Source of the DNA: Mollicutes bacterium
GTDB taxonomy: Bacteria > Bacillota_I > Bacilli_A > Izemoplasmatales > Izemoplasmataceae
NCBI GenBank assembly: GCA_003554025.1
Contig: PWFC01000039.1
Location: forward strand, 91,872-155,871
Reading direction: 5' to 3'
DNA: 64,000 nucleotides
Below are positions 50,704-59,334 of this stretch, piece after piece; the stretch's first letter is position 1, and each line of letters starts with the position of its first letter. Below the pieces are notes generated by a model, which had not been told where the DNA came from, did no database searches, and worked only from the letters and a program-made list of their open reading frames with translations. Position numbers and translations under genes: made by a program.

Positions 50704-52359
50704 TTATGCCTTCATCGCTTCGCAAAACGTGTCCAAAAGCTTGCCGTCATAAAAGGAATTCTTTTTCGAAAGAAGCGTCTTGAGCGCTTCTTTTTTAGTT
50801 TTGCCGCCTTGATCGGCGTCGGTGAGTTCGTCGTAATCGTCAAGAATGCGCAAAATGCGAGCCGCAAGCGGGATTTCATCTTCCTTGAGGCCGAAAGGGT
50901 AGCCGGAACCGTCGTAGTTTTCGTGATGAGTCAGGATGGAATAGGCGACGTTTTTGAGTCTTGGTAGCGCGTTGGCGATGCGGTAGCCGATTTCCGGGTG
51001 TCGTTTTAGTTCTTCGCGTTGGTCGATGTCCAAGGAAGTTTCAGGGTTGAAGATGTCTTTGTCGATGCTGATTTTTCCGATATCGTGCAAATCGACAAGC
51101 ATGTAGAGTTCGCGCTTGTCTTGCGGCGAAAGCGGCATCTTACGGGTGAACTGGATGGCGAGGTTTCTTAACCGTTTCAAGTGGTTCTCCGTTTCGTCTG
51201 TGTGTTCGTAAAGCTTGTCTAAAAGCGCGGAGACGACACTGCGGGTCTGTTGGTGGTATTCGTGGATCTTGTCTTTGTAAAGCATGTTCTCCGCGCGCCG
51301 AAAAGATTGTTTGAGGGTTGTGTGGTCGTGTTTTTTGCTGTAGCCGAAGGCGGCGGAGAGGAAAGGGGATTCGGAGGCCGACCGTTTGATTTTGCTGCGA
51401 ATGGAATGAATGGTCTTTTTGATGTTGCGGCTGTCGAATTTGGGGATGACGGCCACAAACTCGTCGCCGCCGATGCGGGCGATGAGGCTGTCTTTTGGGA
51501 GATGTTCGCGCAAGAGTTGTGCGAATTCGCGGAGGAGTTTGTCCCCTTCATGGTGGCCGAAGACGTCGTTGACGAGTTTCAAGCCGTTGATGTCGGCTAG
51601 GAAGACTCCGCTTCCTTTTTTGTCGGCGTAAATTTCTAGGATTTGGTTGTAATAGCGACGGTTGTAAAGGTTGGTCAGATCGTCGTGGAAACTCAGGTGT
51701 TCAAGGTTTTTTTCTTTTTGTTTTTGCTCGGTGATGTCAATGGCGATGGCGACGTAATTGCGGAGCCCTTGTTCGTCGCGGCCAATGTAGGCGGAGTACC
51801 AATCCCAATAGCGGCGTTCGCTGTTTTTCGTGGATATGGTGAACGTCCCTTCGTAGGTGTTTTTCTTGTGGTCGTAGGAACGCAGGATGTGCTCATAGAT
51901 TTCTTCGCGCTTTTGCGTGTAGGCCCGCTCGACCCAGGCGCGTATGGTCGGGATTTCGGCGATGCCATAGCCGGTTGTGTCGCGGAAATGTTTGCTGATG
52001 CGAAGGATTTGTTGGTTTTCAGAGTGCAGCATGATGGGGAGCGGCGCTTCGTCGATGAGCGTGTGGAGCATGCTTTTTTGAAGGGAAAGCATCTCTTCGT
52101 AGTTTTTCAAGGTGTTCGTTTGCGCGTCTAAATTTTTCTTTAAACGCTCGCGACGTTTTTCTTGAAAGCGCAGGGTAAAGAAAATGATGGCCGCGGAAAG
52201 CGCGACAAAAATCAGCCCTTTGACAAGGCTGAAATAATAAAAATCGTCCAAATCCGGGCGCAAGGTTAAAAGAAGCCAGTCCGACAAGACAATCCATGCA
52301 ACGCCGAAGATGACATAAATGGCAACGACGGTGAAGGTGTCCTTATATATATTGCGCAT
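50704..52359 (-). CDS. Membrane PAS-GGDEF-HD-GYP sensor
   Basis: A 551-residue protein combining both c-di-GMP activities. Two membrane helices (about 10-30 and 43-65), coiled segment, PAS domain (about 100-215), GGDEF domain (220-370) with an intact ARIGGDEF, and an HD-GYP phosphodiesterase domain (380-550) with LHDIGKI and HHENYDGSGYPFG. It could make or destroy c-di-GMP depending on a signal sensed by the PAS or membrane part. AGAGGAG lies before ATG 52359. It converges with the tRNA-Leu gene and has no separate terminator. Confidence 0.92.
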   Translation of the reverse strand: MRNIYKDTFTVVAIYVIFGVAWIVLSDWLLLTLRPDLDDFYYFSLVKGLIFVALSAAIIFFTLRFQEKRRERLKKNLDAQTNTLKNYEEMLSLQKSMLHTLIDEAPLPIMLHSENQQILRISKHFRDTTGYGIAEIPTIRAWVERAYTQKREEIYEHILRSYDHKKNTYEGTFTISTKNSERRYWDWYSAYIGRDEQGLRNYVAIAIDITEQKQKEKNLEHLSFHDDLTNLYNRRYYNQILEIYADKKGSGVFLADINGLKLVNDVFGHHEGDKLLREFAQLLREHLPKDSLIARIGGDEFVAVIPKFDSRNIKKTIHSIRSKIKRSASESPFLSAAFGYSKKHDHTTLKQSFRRAENMLYKDKIHEYHQQTRSVVSALLDKLYEHTDETENHLKRLRNLAIQFTRKMPLSPQDKRELYMLVDLHDIGKISIDKDIFNPETSLDIDQREELKRHPEIGYRIANALPRLKNVAYSILTHHENYDGSGYPFGLKEDEIPLAARILRILDDYDELTDADQGGKTKKEALKTLLSKKNSFYDGKLLDTFCEAMKA

Positions 52360-52392
52360 ACATTCACTCCTCTTTATCCCCTATCATTTTAT

Positions 52393-52420
52393 ATTAGCAC
52401 ACACAAGAGGATAATCAAAC
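52393..52420 (-). promoter_or_regulatory. Probable promoter of the GGDEF/HD-GYP gene
   Basis: Minus strand TTGATT, 16 bases, TAATAT preceded by TGC, about 40 bases before the ATG. Moderate match; position approximate. Confidence 0.45.
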
Positions 52421-52464
52421 ACCCAAACGACCGCAAAAAGAAATGAATTTGTCGTTGCAGGCGC

Positions 52465-52493
52465 TTGCCAATGACGCCGTTATGGTCTATAAT
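52465..52493 (+). promoter_or_regulatory. Promoter of the glycine cleavage operon
   Basis: TTGCCA (52465-52470), 17 bases, TATAAT (52488-52493). The leader is only about 65 bases, too short for a glycine riboswitch. Confidence 0.8.
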
Positions 52494-52520
52494 TAGTAAC
52501 TGTTAGGGCTTACAATATTT

Positions 52521-52543
52521 GTCGTTTTTTTTGCAAAAACGAC
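52521..52543 (+). promoter_or_regulatory. Hairpin in the gcvT leader
   Basis: GTCGTTTTT (52521-52529) pairs with AAAAACGAC (52535-52543), ending 8 bases before the ribosome binding site AAAGGAAG. Not followed by a T-run. May stabilise the mRNA or affect initiation. Confidence 0.5.
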
Positions 52544-52564
52544 GGTTCAGAAAGGAAGTCGTTC

Positions 52565-53647
52565 ATGAAAAAGACCGCACTGCATGGAGAACACATTCGC
52601 TTGGGCGCCAAAATGACCGAGTACGCCGGGTTCGACATGCCGGTATCGTATTCTTCACTGAAAGAAGAACACCACGCCGTTCGCAAACAAGCCGGCGTTT
52701 TTGACGTTTCTCATATGGGCGAAATCGTCGTCCTTGGAAAAGAGGCGACGGATTTTGTCGATTATATCTTCACCAACAACGTTCGAAAGATGACCGCAAA
52801 ACAGATTCTTTACGGATTCATGTGCTACGAAGACGGAGGCGTCGTCGACGACTTTTTGGTCTATAAGCACAACGACCAGCACTATCTTTTGGTTGTCAAC
52901 GCGGCCAACACCGACAAAGATTTCGCATGGCTGCAAAAACAAAACACGTTTGACGCGACCGTTTTGAACAAGACCGAAGAATATAGCGAAATCGCCTTGC
53001 AAGGGCCAAAAGCGGAAGAAATTTTGCAACGCTACACCGAAACGAATTTGAAAGACATCCGCTTTTTCACGTTTGACGAAATCGTCGTAAACGGCGAAGA
53101 GTTTCTCGTCTCAAGAACCGGCTACACCGGAGAGGACGGTTTTGAAATCTATGGCGATCATGAGGCCGTTCGCGCCTTGTTCACGCGTTTGCTTGAAGAA
53201 AACGACGCACTGTTGCCTTGCGGGCTTGGTTGCCGCGATACGTTGCGTTTCGAAGTCGCTTTGCCCTTATACGGCCACGAAATCTCCAAAGACATCACCC
53301 CGCTTGAAGCCGGATACGGTTTTGCGGTCGACTTAGACAAAGAAGATTTCCTCGGCAAAGACGCATTGGTTGAACAGAAGTCCGAAGGGCTAAAACGCCG
53401 CGTCGTCGGACTAGAACTGATCGACAAAGGCATCATCCGCGAAGGCTATGAAGTTTTTGCCGGCGAAGCGAAAGTTGGCCATGTCACCAGCGGATACTTG
53501 GCCCCATCACTTGGCAAGGCCGTCGCGATGGCGCTCGTTGAAAAGCCGCACACCAAGAAAGGCGCCGAACTTTCCGTCAAGGTCCGCAAGCGTTTTGTGC
53601 GCGCCAAAGTCAGAAACAAGCAGTTTTACGATAAAAGACAAAAATAA
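52565..53647 (+). CDS. gcvT: Aminomethyltransferase (glycine cleavage T protein)
   Basis: A 360-residue T protein, transferring the methylene group from the lipoyl arm of GcvH to tetrahydrofolate with release of ammonia. MTEYAGFDMPVSY, FDVSHMGEI (folate/aminomethyl site), SRTGYTGEDGFEIY, GLGCRDTLRFE and PLYGHEIS are the family landmarks. The length is normal. First gene of the gcvT-gcvH-gcvPA-gcvPB operon; the usual lipoamide dehydrogenase gene is not adjacent. AAAGGAAG is the binding site. Confidence 0.95.
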   Translation: MKKTALHGEHIRLGAKMTEYAGFDMPVSYSSLKEEHHAVRKQAGVFDVSHMGEIVVLGKEATDFVDYIFTNNVRKMTAKQILYGFMCYEDGGVVDDFLVYKHNDQHYLLVVNAANTDKDFAWLQKQNTFDATVLNKTEEYSEIALQGPKAEEILQRYTETNLKDIRFFTFDEIVVNGEEFLVSRTGYTGEDGFEIYGDHEAVRALFTRLLEENDALLPCGLGCRDTLRFEVALPLYGHEISKDITPLEAGYGFAVDLDKEDFLGKDALVEQKSEGLKRRVVGLELIDKGIIREGYEVFAGEAKVGHVTSGYLAPSLGKAVAMALVEKPHTKKGAELSVKVRKRFVRAKVRNKQFYDKRQK

Positions 53648-53664
53648 TGAATAGGAGTGATCGT

Positions 53665-54042
53665 ATGAAATTCCCCAAGAATCTTTATTACACGGAAACC
53701 CATGAATGGGTCAAGGTTGAAAAAGGCTACGCTTACATCGGCATCACCGACTATGCGCAAGATGCGCTAGGCGAAATCGTGTTCATCGAACTTCCCGAAG
53801 AAAGCGACGAACTCTCGCAAGGCGAAGAATTCGCCGCCATCGAATCCGTCAAAGCCGCATCCGACGTCATGGCGCCCGTTAGCGGCGTTGTCGTGAGCGT
53901 CAACGAAGACCTTGAGGATTCTCCGGAATTGCTGAACGAAGATCCCTACGAAAACTGGATCGTCAAAATTGAACTCGACGATGAAAGCGAACTCGACAGC
54001 CTTATGAGCGCTGAAGAGTACGAAAACATGAGCAAAGAATAG
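53665..54042 (+). CDS. gcvH: Glycine cleavage system H protein
   Basis: A 125-residue lipoyl carrier. YYTETHEWVKVE at the N-terminus and ESVKAASDVMAPVSG, with the lysine that carries the lipoyl arm, identify it. It shuttles the aminomethyl group from P to T protein. ATG 53665 is preceded by TAGGAGTG; a start at 53647 overlaps the gcvT stop and is unlikely. Confidence 0.95.
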   Translation: MKFPKNLYYTETHEWVKVEKGYAYIGITDYAQDALGEIVFIELPEESDELSQGEEFAAIESVKAASDVMAPVSGVVVSVNEDLEDSPELLNEDPYENWIVKIELDDESELDSLMSAEEYENMSKE

Positions 54043-54053
54043 GAGGCTCCTTG

Positions 54054-55382
54054 ATGTTTAAGTATTTGCCGCATACCCACCAAGACATCGATGAAATGCT
54101 GAAAACCATCGGCGTGGATTCGATCGACGACTTGTTTGCGGAAATCCCGGACGAGCTCAAACAATGCGAAATAGACATCCCAAGTTCGCATTCGGAGTTA
54201 GAGCTTCGCGAACATTTCAAAAAGGTAGCCGGCATGAACGAACCGCTCATACCGTTTATGGGCGCGGGCGCGTACGACCATTACACACCGAGCATCATCC
54301 CGTATCTGACCGAGCGCCAAGAATTCATGACCGCCTACACTCCGTATCAGCCGGAGGTGTCGCAAGGCACCCTCCAATACATTTTCGAATACCAAAGCAT
54401 GATTTGTCAGCTTACCGGCATGCATGTATCAAACGCTTCGATGTACGACGGCGCCACCGCCACCGCGGAAGCGATGTTCATGGCGGCCGGCGTACGCAAG
54501 AAGAAGCGCGTTTTGATCAGCGCCACCGTCAACCCCAACGTCGTCGAAGTCGTCAAGACGTATGCACACTATCGCGGCATTGACATTGTCGTCGTCGACG
54601 AAAAAGACGGCGCGACCGATTTTGATGACATGAAAAACAAACTTGACGGCGACACCGCCGGCATGATTGTGCAAAACCCGAACGTCTATGGCGTCATCGA
54701 AGATTTTGAAGGCTACAGCGACACGCTGAAAGAACAGAAGGCCCTTTTCATCATGAACCACGACCCCTCGACGCTCACGCATCTAAAAACCCCCGCCGAA
54801 CACGGCGTCGACATCGCCATCGGCGAGGCGCAATCGCTTGGCGTTCCGCTTTCTTTCGGCGGCCCCTACATCGGCTACATGGCGACCACGAAAAAACTGA
54901 TGCGCAAAATGCCGGGCCGCATTTGCGGCGTCACCGAAGACGTCGATGGAAAGCGCGCCTACGTGCTCACCCTGCAAGCGCGCGAACAGCACATCCGCCG
55001 GGAAAAGGCGAATTCGAACATCTGTTCGAACCAAAGCTTGATGGCGCTTTTCGTGACCATCTACATGGCGACCATGGGCAAAAAAGGCGTGTACGAGGCC
55101 CAGCAGATTTCCTACAACCACGCGCATTACCTCCACGACATGCTGCTGAAGCTTCCGCAGTTTGAAAAGGCCTTCGACAAGCCGTTTTTCAAAGAGTTCA
55201 CTTTGAAGACCACCCTCGATGTCGAAAAGATGAACCGCGCCCTTAGGGAAAAAGGCTATTTAGGCCCACTCTCGCAAGCGCGCTTCGACGAAAACAAAGA
55301 AGGTCTTGTCACCTTCGCGGTCACCGAAAAACGCACCAAAGCACAAATGGATGAACTCATCCGCACACTGGGGGAGTTATAA
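54054..55382 (+). CDS. gcvPA: Glycine dehydrogenase subunit 1
   Basis: A 442-residue N-terminal half of the split P protein. FMGAGAYDHYTPSIIPY, TAYTPYQPEVSQGTLQ, GMHVSNASMYDG and RICGVTEDVDGKRAY are the characteristic stretches. It forms the glycine decarboxylase heterotetramer with GcvPB. AGGAGG lies 7 bases before ATG 54054. The following ATG lies one base after its stop. Confidence 0.95.
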   Translation: MFKYLPHTHQDIDEMLKTIGVDSIDDLFAEIPDELKQCEIDIPSSHSELELREHFKKVAGMNEPLIPFMGAGAYDHYTPSIIPYLTERQEFMTAYTPYQPEVSQGTLQYIFEYQSMICQLTGMHVSNASMYDGATATAEAMFMAAGVRKKKRVLISATVNPNVVEVVKTYAHYRGIDIVVVDEKDGATDFDDMKNKLDGDTAGMIVQNPNVYGVIEDFEGYSDTLKEQKALFIMNHDPSTLTHLKTPAEHGVDIAIGEAQSLGVPLSFGGPYIGYMATTKKLMRKMPGRICGVTEDVDGKRAYVLTLQAREQHIRREKANSNICSNQSLMALFVTIYMATMGKKGVYEAQQISYNHAHYLHDMLLKLPQFEKAFDKPFFKEFTLKTTLDVEKMNRALREKGYLGPLSQARFDENKEGLVTFAVTEKRTKAQMDELIRTLGEL

Positions 55383-55383
55383 A

Positions 55384-56844
55384 ATGTCCGTATACTATGG
55401 CCAGTTGATATTCGAAAAATCGCAAGAAGGACGCAAAGGCTACACATTGCCAAAAAGTCCGATCAAACACTACGAACTTAACGACAAATACAAGCGCGCC
55501 GATTGCCCGCAGCTTCCCGAAGTGAGCGAATTCGACGTCGTCAGGCACTACACCAACGTCAGTTTCAAAAACCACGGCATCGAAAAAGGCTTTTACCCCT
55601 TAGGTTCTTGCACGATGAAATACAACCCGAAAATCAACCTAGAGGTTTCTTCGCACGAGAATTTCACAACGTTACACCCCTATCAACCCGTTGAAACCGT
55701 ACAGGGCGTGTTGAAGATTTACCACGAAACCCAAAAGATGCTTTCTGAAATCAGCGGGCTTTCGAAATACTCGCTCAACCCCTTCGCCGGCGCACACGGC
55801 GAGCATGTGGGCTTGATGATCATCAAAGCCTACCACGAATCGCGCGGCGATCATAAACGCAAAAAAATCATCGTCCCCGATTCGGCCCACGGCACCAATC
55901 CGGCCAGCGCCTCCGTCTCGGGCTTCGAAGTCGTTGAAGTGAAATCGAACGAAAGCGACGGCACCGTCAACATCCCCGACTTAAAAGAAGTGCTCGACGA
56001 CGAAGTCGCCGGCATCATGTTGACCAACCCGAACACCATCGGCATGTTCGAAAAGGACATTCTTGAAATATCGCGTCTTGTCCACGAAGCCGGCGGACTC
56101 CTTTATTACGACGGCGCGAACTTGAATCCGCTTCTTGGCATCGCCCGTCCGGGCGATATGGGCTTCGACATCACCCACATCAACTTGCACAAGACTTTCT
56201 CGACGCCCCATGGAGGCGGCGGACCCGGAAGCGGCCCAGTCGGCGTCACCAAAGAACTCGAGCCCTTCCTCCCCGCGCCCGTTGTCCGCAAGGCCGGCGA
56301 CCTTTACTTAATCGATGGAAAAGGCAAGCGATCGATCGGACAGATCAGCCATTTCCTCGGAAACATCGGCGTCGTGATCAAAGCGTACGCCTACTTGCTT
56401 ACAAACGGCAAAGAACGGATGAAGGAAATCGCGAAGATGAGCACCTTGAACGCGAACTACGTCAAGGACGCCCTCAAAAGCGTATACAAGCTCCCCGTCG
56501 ACAAGGTTTGCAAGCACGAGTTCGTCTTCGACGGCCTCAAAGACGAATCGATCGACGTGCGCACGCTCGATATCGCCAAGCGCCTCCTCGATTTCGACAT
56601 CCATCCGCCGACCGTGTATTTCCCGCTTTTGTTCAAGGAAACGATGATGGTCGAACCCACGGAAAACGAATCCAAACAAACTCTGGACGCCTTCATCGAC
56701 GCCATGTTGAAAGTCGCCAAAGAAGCGAAAGAGGACCCCGAGATTTTGAAAAACGCTCCGTATTCGACGCCTGTAAGGCGTCTTGACGAAGCGCAGGCGG
56801 CGCGCAAGCCCCGCGTGAAATACAAAGATTTGCTTGAAGAATAA
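55384..56844 (+). CDS. gcvPB: Glycine dehydrogenase subunit 2
   Basis: A 486-residue C-terminal half of the split P protein, carrying the PLP lysine in HINLHKTFSTPHGGGGPG. YPLGSCTMKYNPK, FAGAHGEHVGLM and AHGTNPAS are further hallmarks. It decarboxylates glycine with PLP. GGGGAG precedes ATG 55384 inside the gcvPA end. The operon ends at the terminator just after it. Confidence 0.95.
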   Translation: MSVYYGQLIFEKSQEGRKGYTLPKSPIKHYELNDKYKRADCPQLPEVSEFDVVRHYTNVSFKNHGIEKGFYPLGSCTMKYNPKINLEVSSHENFTTLHPYQPVETVQGVLKIYHETQKMLSEISGLSKYSLNPFAGAHGEHVGLMIIKAYHESRGDHKRKKIIVPDSAHGTNPASASVSGFEVVEVKSNESDGTVNIPDLKEVLDDEVAGIMLTNPNTIGMFEKDILEISRLVHEAGGLLYYDGANLNPLLGIARPGDMGFDITHINLHKTFSTPHGGGGPGSGPVGVTKELEPFLPAPVVRKAGDLYLIDGKGKRSIGQISHFLGNIGVVIKAYAYLLTNGKERMKEIAKMSTLNANYVKDALKSVYKLPVDKVCKHEFVFDGLKDESIDVRTLDIAKRLLDFDIHPPTVYFPLLFKETMMVEPTENESKQTLDAFIDAMLKVAKEAKEDPEILKNAPYSTPVRRLDEAQAARKPRVKYKDLLEE

Positions 56845-56856
56845 ACCCCATGGAAA

Positions 56857-56892
56857 AAGCTCCCGAATGTTCGATTCGGGAGCTTATTTTTA
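56857..56892. terminator. Bidirectional terminator
   Basis: AAGCTCCCGAAT (56857-56868) pairs with ATTCGGGAGCTT (56874-56885) between the glycine cleavage operon and the convergent pilus genes. Confidence 0.9.
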
Positions 56893-58677
56893 TTCGCGGG
56901 TTTCATACATGAACGTGCTCTTCTCCGAATTCAGTTTGTCGGGTTCCGGATAAAGAACCAGCTTGGAAAATTCCGGAAGGTTGTCGAAGGATTCCCGCAA
57001 GTTGTCGGAAGGACTTTGTCCGGGCGTGCTTTGATAAAGCGAATTGAAGCTGAACGTGTGGTCGCCGCCACCTTGGCCCGGAAGGCCTGCGCCCGGAGGC
57101 CTGCCGCCGCCCGGGTTCGCGCCGGGGTTGCCCGGAGGTCCGCCGCCGCCCCCGCCGTTGTCGCCGCCATCGCCGGGGTCGGAGGAACCGTCCTCAAGGT
57201 CGATGGTGCCGTTGTAGCTGTTGATCCAAATGCCCCGGAAGGGAACTTCTTCGTCGTCTTCGTCGATGTAGAAGTTTGGCAGCGGGTCGCCTTGGCCTTG
57301 AGCGTAGATGGCGCCGCCAAAGGCCATTCGGTCAAGAGAGGCGTTGATTAGGACGGATTGGCGAGCAAAAACGAATAGCGACATGCGCACGCCGCTTTGA
57401 TGGGCGAACGTTCTCGAGTAATCGATGAGGACATGGCCGTTTGCGAAGAGGCCGAAACCTTCGTTCGCTTGGCCTTGTGCGACGATTTCAAAACCGGTTT
57501 CGCTGTCGAATTGAACGTGGATGTCGCCGGTTGCGTAAAGGTTTGCGGTCACTTTCATATCGCGGTCGTTTTCGAATGTCGCATCGCCGTAGATGAAGAT
57601 TTGGCCGGGTCCGTTAATCTCGGCGAGGCTATCTATATGGAGGTCGCCGAGGACGACGAGACTGTGGCCGTTCAGTTCGAGGTTGTTGCCTTCGATGTCG
57701 ATGGTCAAATCGCCGTCTTTGATGGTGTCTTCGCTTAGAGTGTGGGTTTCGTTCACGGTAAGGTCGCCTTCAAGTTCGCCCAAAACGCCGTCGTTCGCAT
57801 CGCTTGTGAGCAGGGAATAATAATTGTCTGCGGTGATGCGCTGGCTGGCGTCGACTTCGGCGTTGAGGGTTTGGTAGTAATAATCCATGAGATTGAATCC
57901 GCTGAAAATGTCGGTGAAGAATTTGTCGCGGTCCTGTTCTTCGGAGAAATACTGATCGCGGTCCAAAATGACGTTGTTTTCTTCCCCGTCGACGTTCAAG
58001 CAGTTGCCCTCGGGACTGCATTCACGGTATTCGCGGGTGACGAACTGCGCGTCATCGCCGCTTGGGAAATTGTAGGTGCCCCCAAGCGTCCCTTCGGTGG
58101 GGTGATAAAAGCCGTCGAAGTCGCGGTAGACGGTGTTGAACCCGGCGAATATTCTGCGCCCGTAGAGTTCGGTCGCATCGAGATATTGGCCGCCGTTAAC
58201 GACGACGTCCTCGTTCGTGCCGATGGAGAAGGAGAAGGCGTCGTATTCTTCGTATTCGATGCCGTGGTTGGTAAGGTAGAGGTAGCGGACCATGTCCTTC
58301 GTATCGTCGACGGTATAGGAGACGCGGTAGGTGCGCACGACGATGTCGTCTTCTTTGAAGGTTTCCGTTTCTTCGATGGTCGTGCCCGAATCGGCTTCGA
58401 TGGCTTCGATGATGTCGACGTCGTAATAGTTGTCTTCAAAATCGTTGAAAGCGGCGACGCCGTGTTCTTCGATCAAAGCGTTCATCTCCCGTTCAAGGTC
58501 GTTGATCGCTTGCGAAACGGCGCGCTTGGCGCGGTTGTCGCTGTAGTTGCCTTCGACGACGCGGTTGGTGTTCGACGCCGTACGGAAGGTGTAGGCCGAA
58601 AGCGAAGTCAAGGAAAAAGACAGGATGGCGATGACGATGATCGCTACGGTCATGACGCTGCCTTTTTGGTTTCGCAT
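56890..58677 (-). CDS. Large PilX-like pilus-associated protein
   Basis: A 595-residue exported protein. The N-terminus NQKGSVMTVAIIVIAILSF is a class III-type signal with a cleavable G-S site and hydrophobic helix but without glutamate at +5, as in PilX-type minor pilins. Residues 40-200 are acidic; 300-430 contain short beta-repeats (GDLTVNETHTL, IDIEGNNLELNGHSLVVLGD, GDATFENDRDM, GDIHVQF) resembling bactofilin or polymer-forming domains. Residues 490-540 are a Gly/Pro-rich linker (GGGGGGPPGNPG) followed by a 50-residue tail. It is the last of the three minus-strand pilin genes. GGAGGG precedes ATG 58677. Confidence 0.78.
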   Translation of the reverse strand: MRNQKGSVMTVAIIVIAILSFSLTSLSAYTFRTASNTNRVVEGNYSDNRAKRAVSQAINDLEREMNALIEEHGVAAFNDFEDNYYDVDIIEAIEADSGTTIEETETFKEDDIVVRTYRVSYTVDDTKDMVRYLYLTNHGIEYEEYDAFSFSIGTNEDVVVNGGQYLDATELYGRRIFAGFNTVYRDFDGFYHPTEGTLGGTYNFPSGDDAQFVTREYRECSPEGNCLNVDGEENNVILDRDQYFSEEQDRDKFFTDIFSGFNLMDYYYQTLNAEVDASQRITADNYYSLLTSDANDGVLGELEGDLTVNETHTLSEDTIKDGDLTIDIEGNNLELNGHSLVVLGDLHIDSLAEINGPGQIFIYGDATFENDRDMKVTANLYATGDIHVQFDSETGFEIVAQGQANEGFGLFANGHVLIDYSRTFAHQSGVRMSLFVFARQSVLINASLDRMAFGGAIYAQGQGDPLPNFYIDEDDEEVPFRGIWINSYNGTIDLEDGSSDPGDGGDNGGGGGGPPGNPGANPGGGRPPGAGLPGQGGGDHTFSFNSLYQSTPGQSPSDNLRESFDNLPEFSKLVLYPEPDKLNSEKSTFMYETRE

Positions 58678-58689
58678 GGGGCAACCCTC

Positions 58690-59334
58690 CTAAAAAACAA
58701 TGGTCGACTGATAGGTTTTGGGCCTGAAAATCGGTCGGTTTTCGATGGTGAACGTCAACGTGATTTTCAAGTTGATGATGGCGCTTGCGCATTTGACTTC
58801 GCCGCCTTGAAACTCGGCTTCGGCGACGCAGGTGTAATCGAGAATGGTGACCGGGTCGTCGGTCGTGCCCGGTTCGACCTCGACATCGGGGCTGTTTACG
58901 CGGTAGGCCTCGCGGTCGAGAAACTGGCGGTTGCCGAAGTCAAAGTATTCTTCGGGTCCGTAGTAGAGGGACTTGTTGACCATGTCGAAATGCAAGACGT
59001 AGGATTCTTTGTTGCTGTAATCGCGGTAGATGACGCCGGAATACGGGTCGGTGCGCAAATCGTATTCGTGATTCAGCTGCAAGATTTGGTCGTTTTCGTC
59101 TTGGACGATGGTTTCAATCGAGCGCACGCCCATGTCGAATATTTGGGCTTGAAGGAACTCGGAGATATGGTAGGATTCTTGCAACAAGCGGTTTTCGTGG
59201 TCCATATAATTGCGGCTGATGAGCGTTGTCGATAAAATGTTCATCAGCATAATCATCACAAAACTACCGATGGAGATGGAAATGAGGAGTTCGATGAGGG
59301 TCATCCCTTTTTGCTTGAGGTGTTCTTTAGTCAC
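58690..59334 (-). CDS. Type IV prepilin (PilW-like)
   Basis: A 214-residue prepilin. KQKGMTLIELLISISIGSF is the class III signal: prepilin peptidase should cut after G and leave methylated M; E5 is present. The rest (about 40-214) is a beta-rich pilin domain. It overlaps the upstream gene by 8 bases and lies 12 bases before the large PilX-like gene. Probably a minor pilin or pseudopilin. Confidence 0.88.
   Translation of the reverse strand: MTKEHLKQKGMTLIELLISISIGSFVMIMLMNILSTTLISRNYMDHENRLLQESYHISEFLQAQIFDMGVRSIETIVQDENDQILQLNHEYDLRTDPYSGVIYRDYSNKESYVLHFDMVNKSLYYGPEEYFDFGNRQFLDREAYRVNSPDVEVEPGTTDDPVTILDYTCVAEAEFQGGEVKCASAIINLKITLTFTIENRPIFRPKTYQSTIVF

Noticed and set aside
52494..52564. Glycine riboswitch before gcvT
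   Set aside because: The leader is too short and has none of the conserved glycine aptamer elements I know.
57742..59235. Plus-strand open frame of 497 codons across the pilin genes
   Set aside because: The minus-strand genes there carry clear prepilin signals and ribosome binding sites; this frame spans two of them and has no motif.
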